A stretch of DNA of 35,118 nucleotides from Minisyncoccota bacterium (lineage in GTDB: Bacteria > Patescibacteriota > Minisyncoccia > Minisyncoccales > Minisyncoccaceae): contig JAQUOX010000001.1 of the NCBI GenBank assembly GCA_028716905.1, positions 9,820 to 44,937 on the forward strand, written 5' to 3'. Each line of letters begins with the position of its first letter. Position 1 is the stretch's first letter. A program made the position numbers and the translations under genes. Below, piece after piece: positions 9,060-18,357 of this stretch. The notes under the pieces are model-generated. The model searched no databases. It was not told the origin of the DNA and was given only the letters and a program-made list of their open reading frames with translations.

Positions 9060-10400
9060 TTAAGGATTAAACTTATTCGAGGCGTATATTTTATTGCCGC
9101 TTAAGGCGTAGATTGTTTTTTCTTTTTCGTCAAACCAGAATTTTGTTATTGCCAGGTCGGATACAATAAAGGCGTTTATGTCGTCCCTGTTGTCTATTTC
9201 GCTTACCAGAAGATTGCTGTTGGAAGCGTACAGGAAATAGTCGTTATTGAACCAGGAAAGGCTGTCTATTTTTGACGAAAACCTTGAAAGAAAAACCAGG
9301 GCGCCGCTTTTTTGGAAGAAAGGGGTTTCAAAATCCCTTAAAAGCAGAAGCCATAATTCGTAGCCGTTGCTGAAAATGATTTTGTCCGGCAGGATGTCGT
9401 AATTGATATTGCCGCTTGTCTTGAGAAAGGGCTCGAATTCTTTTTTGCTCTCATTGAAAAGATGAAGCGAGGAAGAGCCGTCAAAAACGAATATTTTGTC
9501 CGAAATCATCAATAATTTATACTCGTCCAGCTCCAGGGGCTTTTCCGACAGAGTTTCCTCGTTCTTGGACAAGAGGTTGGTCCTGGTCAGGATTTTATCC
9601 TCAATGGCGTAAATGCTGTAATAGTCCTTCATAGCAAAGGCGCTGGCCTTGGTTTTAATTACTTCGCTTGTTTTGGCGGTTAAATTATACCTCAAGATTT
9701 GATTTTTTGATTTATAGACGATGCTTTGTTCTTCCAGGGCGTAATCTTCTATTCCTTCCAGGACTTTAAGGTAAGCCAAAGACGACGGCTTGGTCGTGTC
9801 AAGATAATAATACACGGTTCTGCCCTGAGAATTCGTTCCCTTGATTAATATTTTTTCCTCGTCGGCGAAGAATTTGATTTCTTGTATCTTGGAAAAGTAT
9901 TTTTTGGCCTCGGCGGAGCCGAGGATAATGTCATCTTTACTGGAAATGATTTGATTGTCCTCGGTTAAATAAAGAATGGTTTTCTTGTCTTCTGACAGGA
10001 AGAAGTTTTTGACGTTTTCTTTATGGGGGCTGAAGGAAATTTCTTCGGGAAAAAGATAAATGCTTTCCGCTTTGGTTACTTTTTTCTCTTCAACTCCCAG
10101 GGTTTTTTCCCAGGCGCGGTAGCCGGCTTTTTCCACCCTTATTTTATACTCGTCGGGAGCCAGGTTTTGGACCAGCAGGTCTTTGGTAAAAGACGATGTT
10201 TTGTTTTTGTATTGGCCGTCGACAAAAACGTTCACTTCGGGAGCAGAGGCCTTGATGCTCAGCCCTCCTGTTTCCACCAATTTCATTTTTTCAAAATCGA
10301 AGCGGTACCCCTGGACGTTAAGGATTAAAATCGGGATGGTGGCGAAAAAGGCCAGAACTAAAACGAAAAACGCTATTTTTTTGACAGTGCTCTTTTCCAT
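9060..10400 (-). CDS. Membrane-anchored PEGA-domain protein with beta-propeller-like C-terminal region
   Basis: N-terminal TM; ETGGLSIKASAPEVNVFVDGQYKNKT...LAPDEYKIRVEKAGYRAWEKTL is PEGA-like. Confidence 0.75.
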   Translation of the reverse strand: MEKSTVKKIAFFVLVLAFFATIPILILNVQGYRFDFEKMKLVETGGLSIKASAPEVNVFVDGQYKNKTSSFTKDLLVQNLAPDEYKIRVEKAGYRAWEKTLGVEEKKVTKAESIYLFPEEISFSPHKENVKNFFLSEDKKTILYLTEDNQIISSKDDIILGSAEAKKYFSKIQEIKFFADEEKILIKGTNSQGRTVYYYLDTTKPSSLAYLKVLEGIEDYALEEQSIVYKSKNQILRYNLTAKTSEVIKTKASAFAMKDYYSIYAIEDKILTRTNLLSKNEETLSEKPLELDEYKLLMISDKIFVFDGSSSLHLFNESKKEFEPFLKTSGNINYDILPDKIIFSNGYELWLLLLRDFETPFFQKSGALVFLSRFSSKIDSLSWFNNDYFLYASNSNLLVSEIDNRDDINAFIVSDLAITKFWFDEKEKTIYALSGNKIYASNKFNP

Positions 10401-10442
10401 ATCTTATCCATTGTTATACAAGTTTAAGGAAAAATCAAGGCC

Positions 10443-10471
10443 TTGCCAATTTGTCTTTTTTTGGCTACAAT
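10443..10471 (+). promoter_or_regulatory. Promoter of mreB paralog 1
   Basis: TTGCCA (10443-10448) - 17 nt - TACAAT (10466-10471); ATG at 10480. Confidence 0.65.
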
Positions 10472-10479
10472 GGATTTGT

Positions 10480-11481
10480 ATGAAAATAGGAGTTGACCTG
10501 GGAACCAAAAACTCGCTTGTTTTTATACCCCACAAGGGGGTGATTTTAAACGAACCATCGGTGGTGGCGGTTTCTTTGACGGAAAACAAGATTTTGGCAG
10601 TGGGAAAAGAAGCCAAAGAAATGATTGGCCGAACTCCGGATACCATTCAGGTGTTCAGACCCTTGAAAGAGGGAGTGATCGCCGATTACAGAACGACCCA
10701 GGCCATGCTCAAGTATTTTATCAATAAAGTGAATACCGGATTGAGTAAATTTTTCAAGCCCGAACTTTTGGTGGGCGTGCCGGCCGGGATTACTTCCACT
10801 GAAAAAAGAGCGGTGATTGAATCCGGGATTTTGGCCGGAGCCAGAGAGGTATATCTGGCCAAAGAGCCGATTCTTTCGGCCATCGGCGCGGGCATTCCCA
10901 TTAATTCTTCTTCGGGGCATTTAATTATTGATATCGGCGGGGGGACGACCGAGGTGGCGGTAATTTCTTTGGGGGGTATGGTAACCTTTCAGTCTTTGCG
11001 CGTGGCCGGAGACAAACTTGACCAGGCCATTGCCGAATATATCAAAGAAGTCCACAACCTGGCGGTGGGAGAACAAACGACGGAAGAAATTAAGATAAAG
11101 ATAGGAACGGCAATCAATGAAAAGAATCCGAAGGTTTTGGAAATAAGGGGGAGGGACTTGATGTTGGGCCTGCCCAAAACCATTAAAATCAATTCCAACG
11201 AGGTTTGTCGGGCTATAGAAGAGCCGCTCAAGGAAATCATGCAATGCATCAAGAGCGTTCTCAGGGAAACTCCGCCCGAATTGTCGGCGGACATAATGGA
11301 TAAGGGTATGATTATCGCCGGCGGTGGAGCCTGCTTGAGGAATATCGCTTCCCTGGCTTCCAAGTCAACCGGCGTTCCCTGCTTTGTCGCCGATGATCCT
11401 TTAAGCTGCGTGGCCAAGGGAACGGGCGTGGTTCTGGACAATTTGGATGTTTATAAGAAAAGCGTGATGTCTAAAAAATAA
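10480..11481 (+). CDS. mreB: Rod-shape determining protein MreB, paralog 1
   Basis: MKIGVDLGTKNSLVFIPHKGVILNEPSVVAV...IDIGGGTTEVAVISLGG...GMIIAGGGACLRNI. Start moved from the track's 10183, which lies inside the divergent PEGA gene. Confidence 0.9.
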   Translation: MKIGVDLGTKNSLVFIPHKGVILNEPSVVAVSLTENKILAVGKEAKEMIGRTPDTIQVFRPLKEGVIADYRTTQAMLKYFINKVNTGLSKFFKPELLVGVPAGITSTEKRAVIESGILAGAREVYLAKEPILSAIGAGIPINSSSGHLIIDIGGGTTEVAVISLGGMVTFQSLRVAGDKLDQAIAEYIKEVHNLAVGEQTTEEIKIKIGTAINEKNPKVLEIRGRDLMLGLPKTIKINSNEVCRAIEEPLKEIMQCIKSVLRETPPELSADIMDKGMIIAGGGACLRNIASLASKSTGVPCFVADDPLSCVAKGTGVVLDNLDVYKKSVMSKK

Positions 11482-11482
11482 A

Positions 11483-12763
11483 ATGGAGGAAGAGAAATTA
11501 ATAATTTTCGGTCAGAATAAAATCAAGGGAGAGATTTCGGCTACCGGAGCCAAGAACGCCGCTTTTCCCGTGCTGGCCGCCGCGCTCTTGACCGGCGAGG
11601 ATTGCATTATCGGCAACATTCCTTTGATTGAGGACGTATTCAGGCTTATTGAAATTTTCCAAAGCATGGGAGTGGATGTTTCCTGGGTGGGAGAGAGGAA
11701 AATAAAAATCAACGCCAAAAGAATGAACCCCGGGAAAATAAACAACGAGATAGTTTCAAAATTCAGGGGAGCGATTATTCTTTTGGGAACGATGCTCGCC
11801 AGATTCAGGAAAGCTTCTTTGGCCCAGCCCGGTGGCTGCTTAATCGGGCCCCGGCCGATTGATACTCACCTTGATGCTTTTAGAGAGATGGGAGTTTCGG
11901 TCAAAAAAAGCAACAATAACGTCCAGCTTTCTTTCAGGGGTTTGCCAAAGAGCAATACGGTGATTTTAAATGAATTCAGCGTGACCGCCACTTCCAATAT
12001 AATGCTTTTTGCCGCGTCCTTGACCAAGCCGACTTTAATCAAGACGGCTGATTTGGATTATCCCAATCAGGAATTGATGAAGGTTTTGAATAAAATGGGA
12101 GCCAGGGTGAAAACAACGGGGCCTCACGAAATCAGGGTAGAGGGAAAAAACAAATTAAAAGGGTTTAAGCACGATTTGATTTTCGACCCCATTGAAGCGG
12201 GAACATTTATTATCATGGCCGCAGCGGTCAAGGGGGATGTTCTGGTGAAAAACGTGGAATACCCTTTTTTGAGTTTTGTTTTGAAAAATCTGAGAGATGC
12301 CGGGATTCCTTTGGAAATAAAAATGAAAGGAGGGGAAAAAGCGGAAGTGCGGGTCAGGCCCTGGAAGTCCCTGAAGATAAAAAAGGTTCAAAGCCTGCCT
12401 TTCCCCGGTTTTCCTTCAGACCTCTTGTCGGTAATGGGCGTTTTGGCCACTCAGTCCGAAGGCCAGACATTGATTCACGACCCCCTGTACGAAGGCAGAT
12501 TAAAGTATCTGGAAGGATTGATTAAAATGGGAGCCGATGTTTTCTTTTCCGACCCGCACCGGGCCACCATTAACGGCTTGACTCCTCTTTACGGGGAAGA
12601 TTTGGGCTCGTTTGATTTGAGAGGCGGGGCGGCTTTGATTATCGCCGGCCTTATTGCCGAGGGCAAGACGACCATCAGCAATGTCTATCAAATAGACAGG
12701 GGATACGAGAAAATAGAGGAGAGATTGAAAAAGCTGGGGGCGGATATCAAAAGAGTCAAATAA
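11483..12763 (+). CDS. murA: UDP-N-acetylglucosamine 1-carboxyvinyltransferase
   Basis: GEISATGAKNAAFPVLAAALLTGEDCIIGNIP...AQPGGCLIGPRPIDTHLDAFREMG...DLRGGAALIIAGLIAEGKTTISNVYQIDRGYE. Confidence 0.96.
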   Translation: MEEEKLIIFGQNKIKGEISATGAKNAAFPVLAAALLTGEDCIIGNIPLIEDVFRLIEIFQSMGVDVSWVGERKIKINAKRMNPGKINNEIVSKFRGAIILLGTMLARFRKASLAQPGGCLIGPRPIDTHLDAFREMGVSVKKSNNNVQLSFRGLPKSNTVILNEFSVTATSNIMLFAASLTKPTLIKTADLDYPNQELMKVLNKMGARVKTTGPHEIRVEGKNKLKGFKHDLIFDPIEAGTFIIMAAAVKGDVLVKNVEYPFLSFVLKNLRDAGIPLEIKMKGGEKAEVRVRPWKSLKIKKVQSLPFPGFPSDLLSVMGVLATQSEGQTLIHDPLYEGRLKYLEGLIKMGADVFFSDPHRATINGLTPLYGEDLGSFDLRGGAALIIAGLIAEGKTTISNVYQIDRGYEKIEERLKKLGADIKRVK

Positions 12764-12767
12764 TAAA

Positions 12768-13634
12768 ATGGATATTATCGGCCACGAAAAACAAAAAGCG
12801 ATACTTCAAAGGATAGTTGAGCAGGGAAACATTCCCCATGCTCTTCTTTTTTCCGGGCCGGAAAAAGTGGGGAAGAAAAAAATAGCCCTGGAGTTCGCTA
12901 AAATGATTTTCAAGGAAGCATCCGACATTGATTTGATTGAAAACCCCGATTTCTTTATGGTTTCTTCCGTCGGCCGGGAGATAAAAATAGAACAAATCAG
13001 GCAGTTGCAGGAAAAGCTTTCTTTAAAACCCTATTCCCATTCTTTTAAAATCGGCATAATCGACAATGCCCACTTGATGAAAAAAGAAGTTCAGAGCGCT
13101 TTTTTGAAAACACTGGAAGAGCCGAGAGGGAATTCAGTCCTGATTCTGGTAACCCCTTATCCCCACATGCTTTTGGGCACGATTCGTTCCCGTCTTCAAG
13201 AGCTTAAGTTTTCTCTGGTTCCCCGGGAAGACATTGAAAAGCATTTGGTTGAGCTGGGAGCTTCCGAGAGCAAGGCGAAAGAGATTTCTTTGATTTCTTC
13301 GGGTCAGATCGGGAAAGCCGTTGATTATTTCCACAGCCCGGAGAAAATGGAGATTTTCAACCAAGCCCTTAAGGATATCGCTTTTCTTTCCCGGGCCGAT
13401 TATCACCAAAGATTTAATTACGCCAAAAAGATGTGCGAATTGGAAAACATTGACGAGATAATCGATATTTGGGAGAGGTTTTTCAGGCGGGAAATGATTC
13501 TTGAGGCGATGAAAAAAGATTCTCTGAAAGAAACAACGGAAATAATCAAAAACATAGAAAGGTCAAGATTTTTAATCAATTCAACCAATGCCAACAAAAA
13601 ATTGGTCTTGGAAAATTTATTTTTAAGGATATAA
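12768..13634 (+). CDS. holB: DNA polymerase III delta'/clamp-loader-like subunit
   Basis: GHEKQKAILQRIVEQGNIPHALLFSGPEKVGKKKIALEFAK...IGIIDNAHLMKKEVQSAFLKTLEEP. Confidence 0.85.
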   Translation: MDIIGHEKQKAILQRIVEQGNIPHALLFSGPEKVGKKKIALEFAKMIFKEASDIDLIENPDFFMVSSVGREIKIEQIRQLQEKLSLKPYSHSFKIGIIDNAHLMKKEVQSAFLKTLEEPRGNSVLILVTPYPHMLLGTIRSRLQELKFSLVPREDIEKHLVELGASESKAKEISLISSGQIGKAVDYFHSPEKMEIFNQALKDIAFLSRADYHQRFNYAKKMCELENIDEIIDIWERFFRREMILEAMKKDSLKETTEIIKNIERSRFLINSTNANKKLVLENLFLRI

Positions 13635-13641
13635 TAGAATT

Positions 13642-14196
13642 ATGCATGAAGAAATAATCAAAAAAACAGAACCGGAATTGGAAAAAGCCGTTGATTTCGT
13701 CCAGAAGAAACTGGCTTCCGTCAGAACGGGCCGCGCTTCGCCGATTTTGGTTGAAGACATCAAGGCGGATTGTTTCGGAGAAATGCTGCCCATAAAGCAA
13801 TTGGGAGCGATTTCCGTTCCTTCTCCGAGGCAGATTATGATTCAGCCCTGGGACAGGTCGTATATCGAGTCAATTGAAAAAGCCCTGGCCAGAGAGGCCT
13901 CGGGATTGTCTCCGATTGTCGAGGGGCCCAATATTATCATCAATCTTCCCTCCATGTCCGAAGAGCTGAGAAAAGAAATGGTTAAGATAATTTTCCAGGC
14001 CGAAGACAACGCCAAAAAAACGATAAGGAAGTTCCGGGACGAGGCCTGGTCGGAGATACAAGAAAAAACCAGGGAGGGGCTGATCAGGGAGGACGACAAA
14101 TTCAGAGCCAAAGACAAGCTTCAGGAACTGGTGGACAAGTATAACAAGAAAATAGACGAACTGGTGGAAAGAAAGAAAAAAGAATTAGAAGGATAA
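13642..14196 (+). CDS. frr: Ribosome recycling factor
   Basis: LASVRTGRASPILVEDIKADCFG...LGAISVPSPRQIMIQPWDRS...LPSMSEELRKEMVK. Confidence 0.96.
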   Translation: MHEEIIKKTEPELEKAVDFVQKKLASVRTGRASPILVEDIKADCFGEMLPIKQLGAISVPSPRQIMIQPWDRSYIESIEKALAREASGLSPIVEGPNIIINLPSMSEELRKEMVKIIFQAEDNAKKTIRKFRDEAWSEIQEKTREGLIREDDKFRAKDKLQELVDKYNKKIDELVERKKKELEG

Positions 14197-14199
14197 TTT

Positions 14200-15321
14200 A
14201 TGTTAATCGCTGATTTAATCATTTTCATTGTCGTTTTGAGCAGCGTGGTCATCGTGCATGAGTTCGGGCATTTCTTTTTCGCCAAAAAGACCGGGGTTAA
14301 GGTTGAAGAATTCGGAATCGGCTTCCCGCCCAAACTTTGGAAAAAAATAAAGAACGGCACGGAATATTTTATCGGCTTGATTCCCTTCGGAGGGATGAAC
14401 AAGATATACGGCATGGATGAAATTGACGACGAAAAAGACAAAGACCCGCAAAGCTATGAAGGCAGGGGGCCTTTGGCCAAGTCATTGATTTGCCTCGGCG
14501 GCGTTTTCATGAATCTGGTTTTCGCCGTAATTTTGTTCTACCTTCTTATCGTTTCTTCTTCTTTCCAAATGTCCCAAAACATGGTTTTGTCCCAGTATCA
14601 TTTTCCTTTCGGAGAACAAAAGAATTATCCCTTGATAGTCGAGGTTTATGAAAACACTCCGGCTGAAGCGGCCGGAATACAACCCAAAGACATCATTCTC
14701 GCCGTTAACGGCCGAGATACCGCCAACGGCGACGTTCTTGATTTTGAAACCGAAAACAACCCGGGCAAGGAAGTCAGCTTGACCGTTCTGAACAAGCAGA
14801 CGAAAGAGGTTGAAGAGCTGAAAGTGACCCTGGGCGCGGACAAGGAAAAACCTCTGGGCATTGCTTACGGCGAGATGGCTTTTATCAGTTACAACACCTT
14901 AAGCGAAAAAGTTTTTTCCGGATTTTTGCATTCCTGGAATATCCTTGATTATTCTTTCAGCGTTTTCGGAAGCCTAATCGGCTATTCTTTCGAGAATAGG
15001 ACGGCCAAGCCCCTGGCTTATTCAATGACCGGACCGGTCGGGATTTACGCCATAACCAAGATAATATCCCAGGACGGCTGGTTCCAGACCGTTAACCTGA
15101 TAGCTATTTTGTCCCTGGCTCTGGCTTTTTCCAACCTTCTTCCTCTGCCGGCTTTGGACGGAGCGAAATTTATTTTCATCGTTTTAAGCGTCATTAATAA
15201 GAGGGTTTTTTCCAAGAAGCTGGAAATGGCGATAGAGCAAGCGGGAATGTTTCTTCTTATCTTTCTGGCGGTGTTTGTCGTTTTCAAGGATTTTGTGCAG
15301 TTCAAAGAAATAATCTTTTAA
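14200..15321 (+). CDS. rseP: Site-2 zinc metalloprotease RseP family
   Basis: VVIVHEFGHFFFAKKTGVKVEEFGIGFPPKLW; one PDZ-like region; NLLPLPALDGAKFIF. Confidence 0.9.
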   Translation: MLIADLIIFIVVLSSVVIVHEFGHFFFAKKTGVKVEEFGIGFPPKLWKKIKNGTEYFIGLIPFGGMNKIYGMDEIDDEKDKDPQSYEGRGPLAKSLICLGGVFMNLVFAVILFYLLIVSSSFQMSQNMVLSQYHFPFGEQKNYPLIVEVYENTPAEAAGIQPKDIILAVNGRDTANGDVLDFETENNPGKEVSLTVLNKQTKEVEELKVTLGADKEKPLGIAYGEMAFISYNTLSEKVFSGFLHSWNILDYSFSVFGSLIGYSFENRTAKPLAYSMTGPVGIYAITKIISQDGWFQTVNLIAILSLALAFSNLLPLPALDGAKFIFIVLSVINKRVFSKKLEMAIEQAGMFLLIFLAVFVVFKDFVQFKEIIF

Positions 15322-15325
15322 ATTT

Positions 15326-16540
15326 ATGCGCCAAACGGAATTGTTTTCAAAAACTTTCAAGGAAAACCCCAAAGACGAAAAAAGCCTGAATGCCCAGCTG
15401 TTAATCAGGGCCGGTTTCGTCGATAAATTGTCTTCCGGTATTTATTCTTTTCTGCCCCTGGGATTAAGGGTTATTAAGAACATCGAGAAAATCGTCAGGG
15501 AAGAGATGGATAAAATCGGAGCTCAGGAAATATTGATGCCCGTGCTTCATCCCAAAGAAAATTGGGAAATTACCAAGCGCTGGGGAGTCGAGGAGATGTT
15601 TAAAATCAGGGACGAGGAACTTGGCTTGGGCTGGACTCATGAAGAAATAGCGGCGCCCTTGATGAAAAAGCACATTTTATCTTACAAGGATTTGCCCAAG
15701 TACGTTTATCAGATTCAGGTTAAGTTCAGAAACGAGCCCCGGGCCAAATCGGGGATTTTAAGGGGAAAAGAATTCATCATGAAAGACCTTTATTCCTTTC
15801 ACGACAGCGAAGACGATTTGATTCAGTATTATGAAAAAGTTAAGAAGGCCTATGCCAACGTTTGGGAAAGATGCGGGATAAAAGAAAAAACCTATTTGAC
15901 CCTGGCTTCGGGCGGAAGCTTTTCCAAGTATTCCCACGAATTTCAGACGGTTACCCTATCCGGGGAAGATACGATATATATTTGCCAATCCTGCGGTACG
16001 GCAATCAACAAGGAGATTAATGAAGGAACTTGTCCCAACTGCGGGAACGAAAGCCTCAACGAAGCTAAGTCAATCGAGGTCGGGAACATTTTCAAGTTAG
16101 GCGCGAAATATTCCGAACCTTTTAATTTAAGAGACGAGAAAGGAAGGCCGATTTTGATGGGTTGCTACGGTCTGGGCATCAGCCGGTTAATGGGCGCCAT
16201 TGTTGAGGTCAGCAGCGACGAAAAAGGAATAATCTGGCCCGTCTCAGTTGCTCCCTTTTCAATCCATTTGCTTCTTTTGGATGACGGGAACAAGAAAAAA
16301 GCTGACGAAGTTTATGAGGTTTTACAAAAAGGGAATTTTGAAGTATTATATGACGACAGGACTGACAAGACGGCCGGTGAGAAATTCAACGATTGCGACC
16401 TGATGGGTATTCCCCTGAGGATGGTGGTCAGCAAAAAGACGGGGGATGACATGGTTGAAATCAGGGGCCGAAAAGACAAGGAAATCAAATTAGTAAAGAT
16501 AAAAGAATTAATGAAAAATGTGGAAGGATTTTTTCAATAA
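15326..16540 (+). CDS. proS: Prolyl-tRNA synthetase (404 aa, INS editing domain absent)
   Basis: MRQTELFSKTFKENPKDEKSLNAQLLIRAGFVDKLSSGIYSFLPLGLRVIKNIEKIVREEMDKIGAQEILMPVLHP; motif 3 GCYGLGISRLMGAIVE. Confidence 0.95.
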   Translation: MRQTELFSKTFKENPKDEKSLNAQLLIRAGFVDKLSSGIYSFLPLGLRVIKNIEKIVREEMDKIGAQEILMPVLHPKENWEITKRWGVEEMFKIRDEELGLGWTHEEIAAPLMKKHILSYKDLPKYVYQIQVKFRNEPRAKSGILRGKEFIMKDLYSFHDSEDDLIQYYEKVKKAYANVWERCGIKEKTYLTLASGGSFSKYSHEFQTVTLSGEDTIYICQSCGTAINKEINEGTCPNCGNESLNEAKSIEVGNIFKLGAKYSEPFNLRDEKGRPILMGCYGLGISRLMGAIVEVSSDEKGIIWPVSVAPFSIHLLLLDDGNKKKADEVYEVLQKGNFEVLYDDRTDKTAGEKFNDCDLMGIPLRMVVSKKTGDDMVEIRGRKDKEIKLVKIKELMKNVEGFFQ

Positions 16541-17597
16541 AACCGTTTCCAGCATCTCTCAGGATATAGCGATTGATTTGGGCACCGCCAACTGCCTTGT
16601 TTACGTGAGGGGCAGGGGAATTATTTTGTCAGAGCCGTCGGTGGTGGCCGTAAACAGGAAAACAAACCAGGTTTTGGCTATTGGCCGGGAAGCGGAAAAA
16701 ATGGTGGGCAAGACCCCGGGCCATATCGTGGCCATCAGGCCCTTGGTCTCCGGAGTGATTTCCGACTTTGAAGTAACCGAACAGATGCTGAGGTATTTGA
16801 TTCAGAGAGCCCAGCAGGAAAAATTTTACTTGTTAAAACCTAGGGTTATTGTCGGTATTCCTTCCGGAGTCACGGAAGTGGAGAAAAAAGCGGTAATTGA
16901 CGCTACCAAATCCGCCGGCGCCAGAGAGGTGTTTCTGATTGAAGAGCCCATGGCTGCGACCATCGGAGCGAGAATGCCCGTCCATGACCCGGCCGGAAAC
17001 TTTATCGTTGACATCGGCGGAGGAACGACCGAAGTGGCGGTAATCTCTTTGGGAGGAATTGTTGTTTCCAAAAGTTTGAGAATAGCCGGAGACAAGTTGA
17101 ACCAGGATATCGTTAATTACGCCCAAGAGAAATACAGGCTGCTCGTAGGAGAAAGGACGGCGGAAAGGATTAAGATAAGCATCGGGGCGGTGTTTTTTGA
17201 AAAAGAGCCGAAGAGCAAAGGCGACCTTAAGGAAATGCCCATGAGGGGAAGGAATCTGGTCAGCGGTCTGCCTGAAGAAGTGGTTATCAATCAAGCGGAC
17301 GTCAAAAAAGCCATGGAAAGGTCAATCAACCAGATAATCACCGAGATTAAGAATGCCATTGAAATCACTCCTCCCGAGCTTTTGTCCGATATTATGAAAA
17401 AGGGGATTTGCCTGGCCGGCGGAGGAGCCCTTTTAAGGGGACTGGACAAACTGATAACCAAAGAAACGAAAATACCTTGTTATGTGATGGAAGACCCCAT
17501 GACTTTGGTGGCCAGGGGAGCGGGATTGGTCCTGGAGAATTTGGACGAATTCCACGACGTTTTGGTGGAGCTGGAAGAGTTGCAGTCGCCGAGATAA
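16518..17597 (+). CDS. mreB: Rod-shape determining protein MreB, paralog 2
   Basis: SQDIAIDLGTANCLVYVRGRGIILSEPSVVAVN...VDIGGGTTEVAVISLGG...GICLAGGGALLRGLD. Overlaps proS 3' end by 23 nt. Confidence 0.95.
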   Translation: MWKDFFNKTVSSISQDIAIDLGTANCLVYVRGRGIILSEPSVVAVNRKTNQVLAIGREAEKMVGKTPGHIVAIRPLVSGVISDFEVTEQMLRYLIQRAQQEKFYLLKPRVIVGIPSGVTEVEKKAVIDATKSAGAREVFLIEEPMAATIGARMPVHDPAGNFIVDIGGGTTEVAVISLGGIVVSKSLRIAGDKLNQDIVNYAQEKYRLLVGERTAERIKISIGAVFFEKEPKSKGDLKEMPMRGRNLVSGLPEEVVINQADVKKAMERSINQIITEIKNAIEITPPELLSDIMKKGICLAGGGALLRGLDKLITKETKIPCYVMEDPMTLVARGAGLVLENLDEFHDVLVELEELQSPR

Positions 17598-17616
17598 AAC
17601 AAAGCTTTTTTCTTAC

Positions 17617-17644
17617 TTGACAAATAATTTTAATCTGCTAAATT
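17617..17644 (+). promoter_or_regulatory. Candidate rRNA promoter
   Basis: TTGACA (17617-17622) - 16 nt - TAAATT (17639-17644), about 180 nt upstream of 23S. Confidence 0.6.
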
Positions 17645-17689
17645 ATTAACAGGCATGTTAAATAATAAGACCATATTCAAAAACAAAAG

Positions 17690-17749
17690 GCGGTTGTAAA
17701 AGTAGCTTTTATTTTGCTATTTTAAGCCGCTGCGAAGCGGTCTTTTTAT
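17690..17749 (+). promoter_or_regulatory. Two overlapping hairpins (terminator-like and alternative) in 23S leader
   Basis: Terminator-like CCGCT-GCGA-AGCGG + TCTTTTTATT (17727-17749); alternative longer stem GCGGUU(g)UAAAA(g)UAGC/GCUAUUUUAAGCCGC (17690-17706 with 17716-17730). The CCGC strand is shared. Confidence 0.5.
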
Positions 17750-17793
17750 TTGGAAAGCATCTTGAAAAACTAATAAGGAAATAATCAAAGAAG

Positions 17794-17820
17794 AATAAGG
17801 TTATTATTTGCTAGTCAAAA
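17794..17820 (+). promoter_or_regulatory. 5' arm of pre-23S processing stem
   Basis: AATAAGGTTATTATTTGCTAGTCAAAA is nearly complementary to 21925-21953 (TTTTTTGGCTAGCAATTAATAGCTTTATT). Confidence 0.7.
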
Positions 17821-18318
17821 TTGTGATTTTATTTTAAGGGCAAATGGTGGATGCCTTGGGACCAAAAGCGATGAAGGACGTGGCGTAGCTGCGATAAGCC
17901 TCGGGGAGATGTTAGCAATCTTTGATCCGGGGATCTCCGAATGGGGAAACCTAACTTTGCAAAACAAAGTTGTCGTAACAGAAGCTAACCCGCTGAAGTG
18001 AAACATCTCAGTAGGCGGAGGAAAAAGATAACAACAGTTATTCCCTTAGTAGCGGCGAGCGAAGGGGGAAAAGCCCAAACTCATTTGTGTTTTTGCATAA
18101 ATGAGGGTTGTAGGGAAACGGCGTCTATTAAATTAGAGGAAGTAAAAAATATGGCTTAATTAGCTGAATCTCTCTGGAAAGAGGAACCATAGACGGTGAA
18201 AGTCCGGTAAGCAAAAATTGAGTCATGCTTCTTGCTGTTTTACCTGAGTACCATCGGAACAAGACGAGCCGGTGGGAATCTGGCGGGACTACCCGCTAAG
18301 GCTAAATATAATTTGGTC

Positions 18319-18357
<39 letters not shown>

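Noticed and set aside
10183-10479. N-terminal extension of the ORF starting at 10183
   Set aside because: Overlaps the divergent PEGA gene and its promoter; MreB homology and a promoter place the start at 10480.
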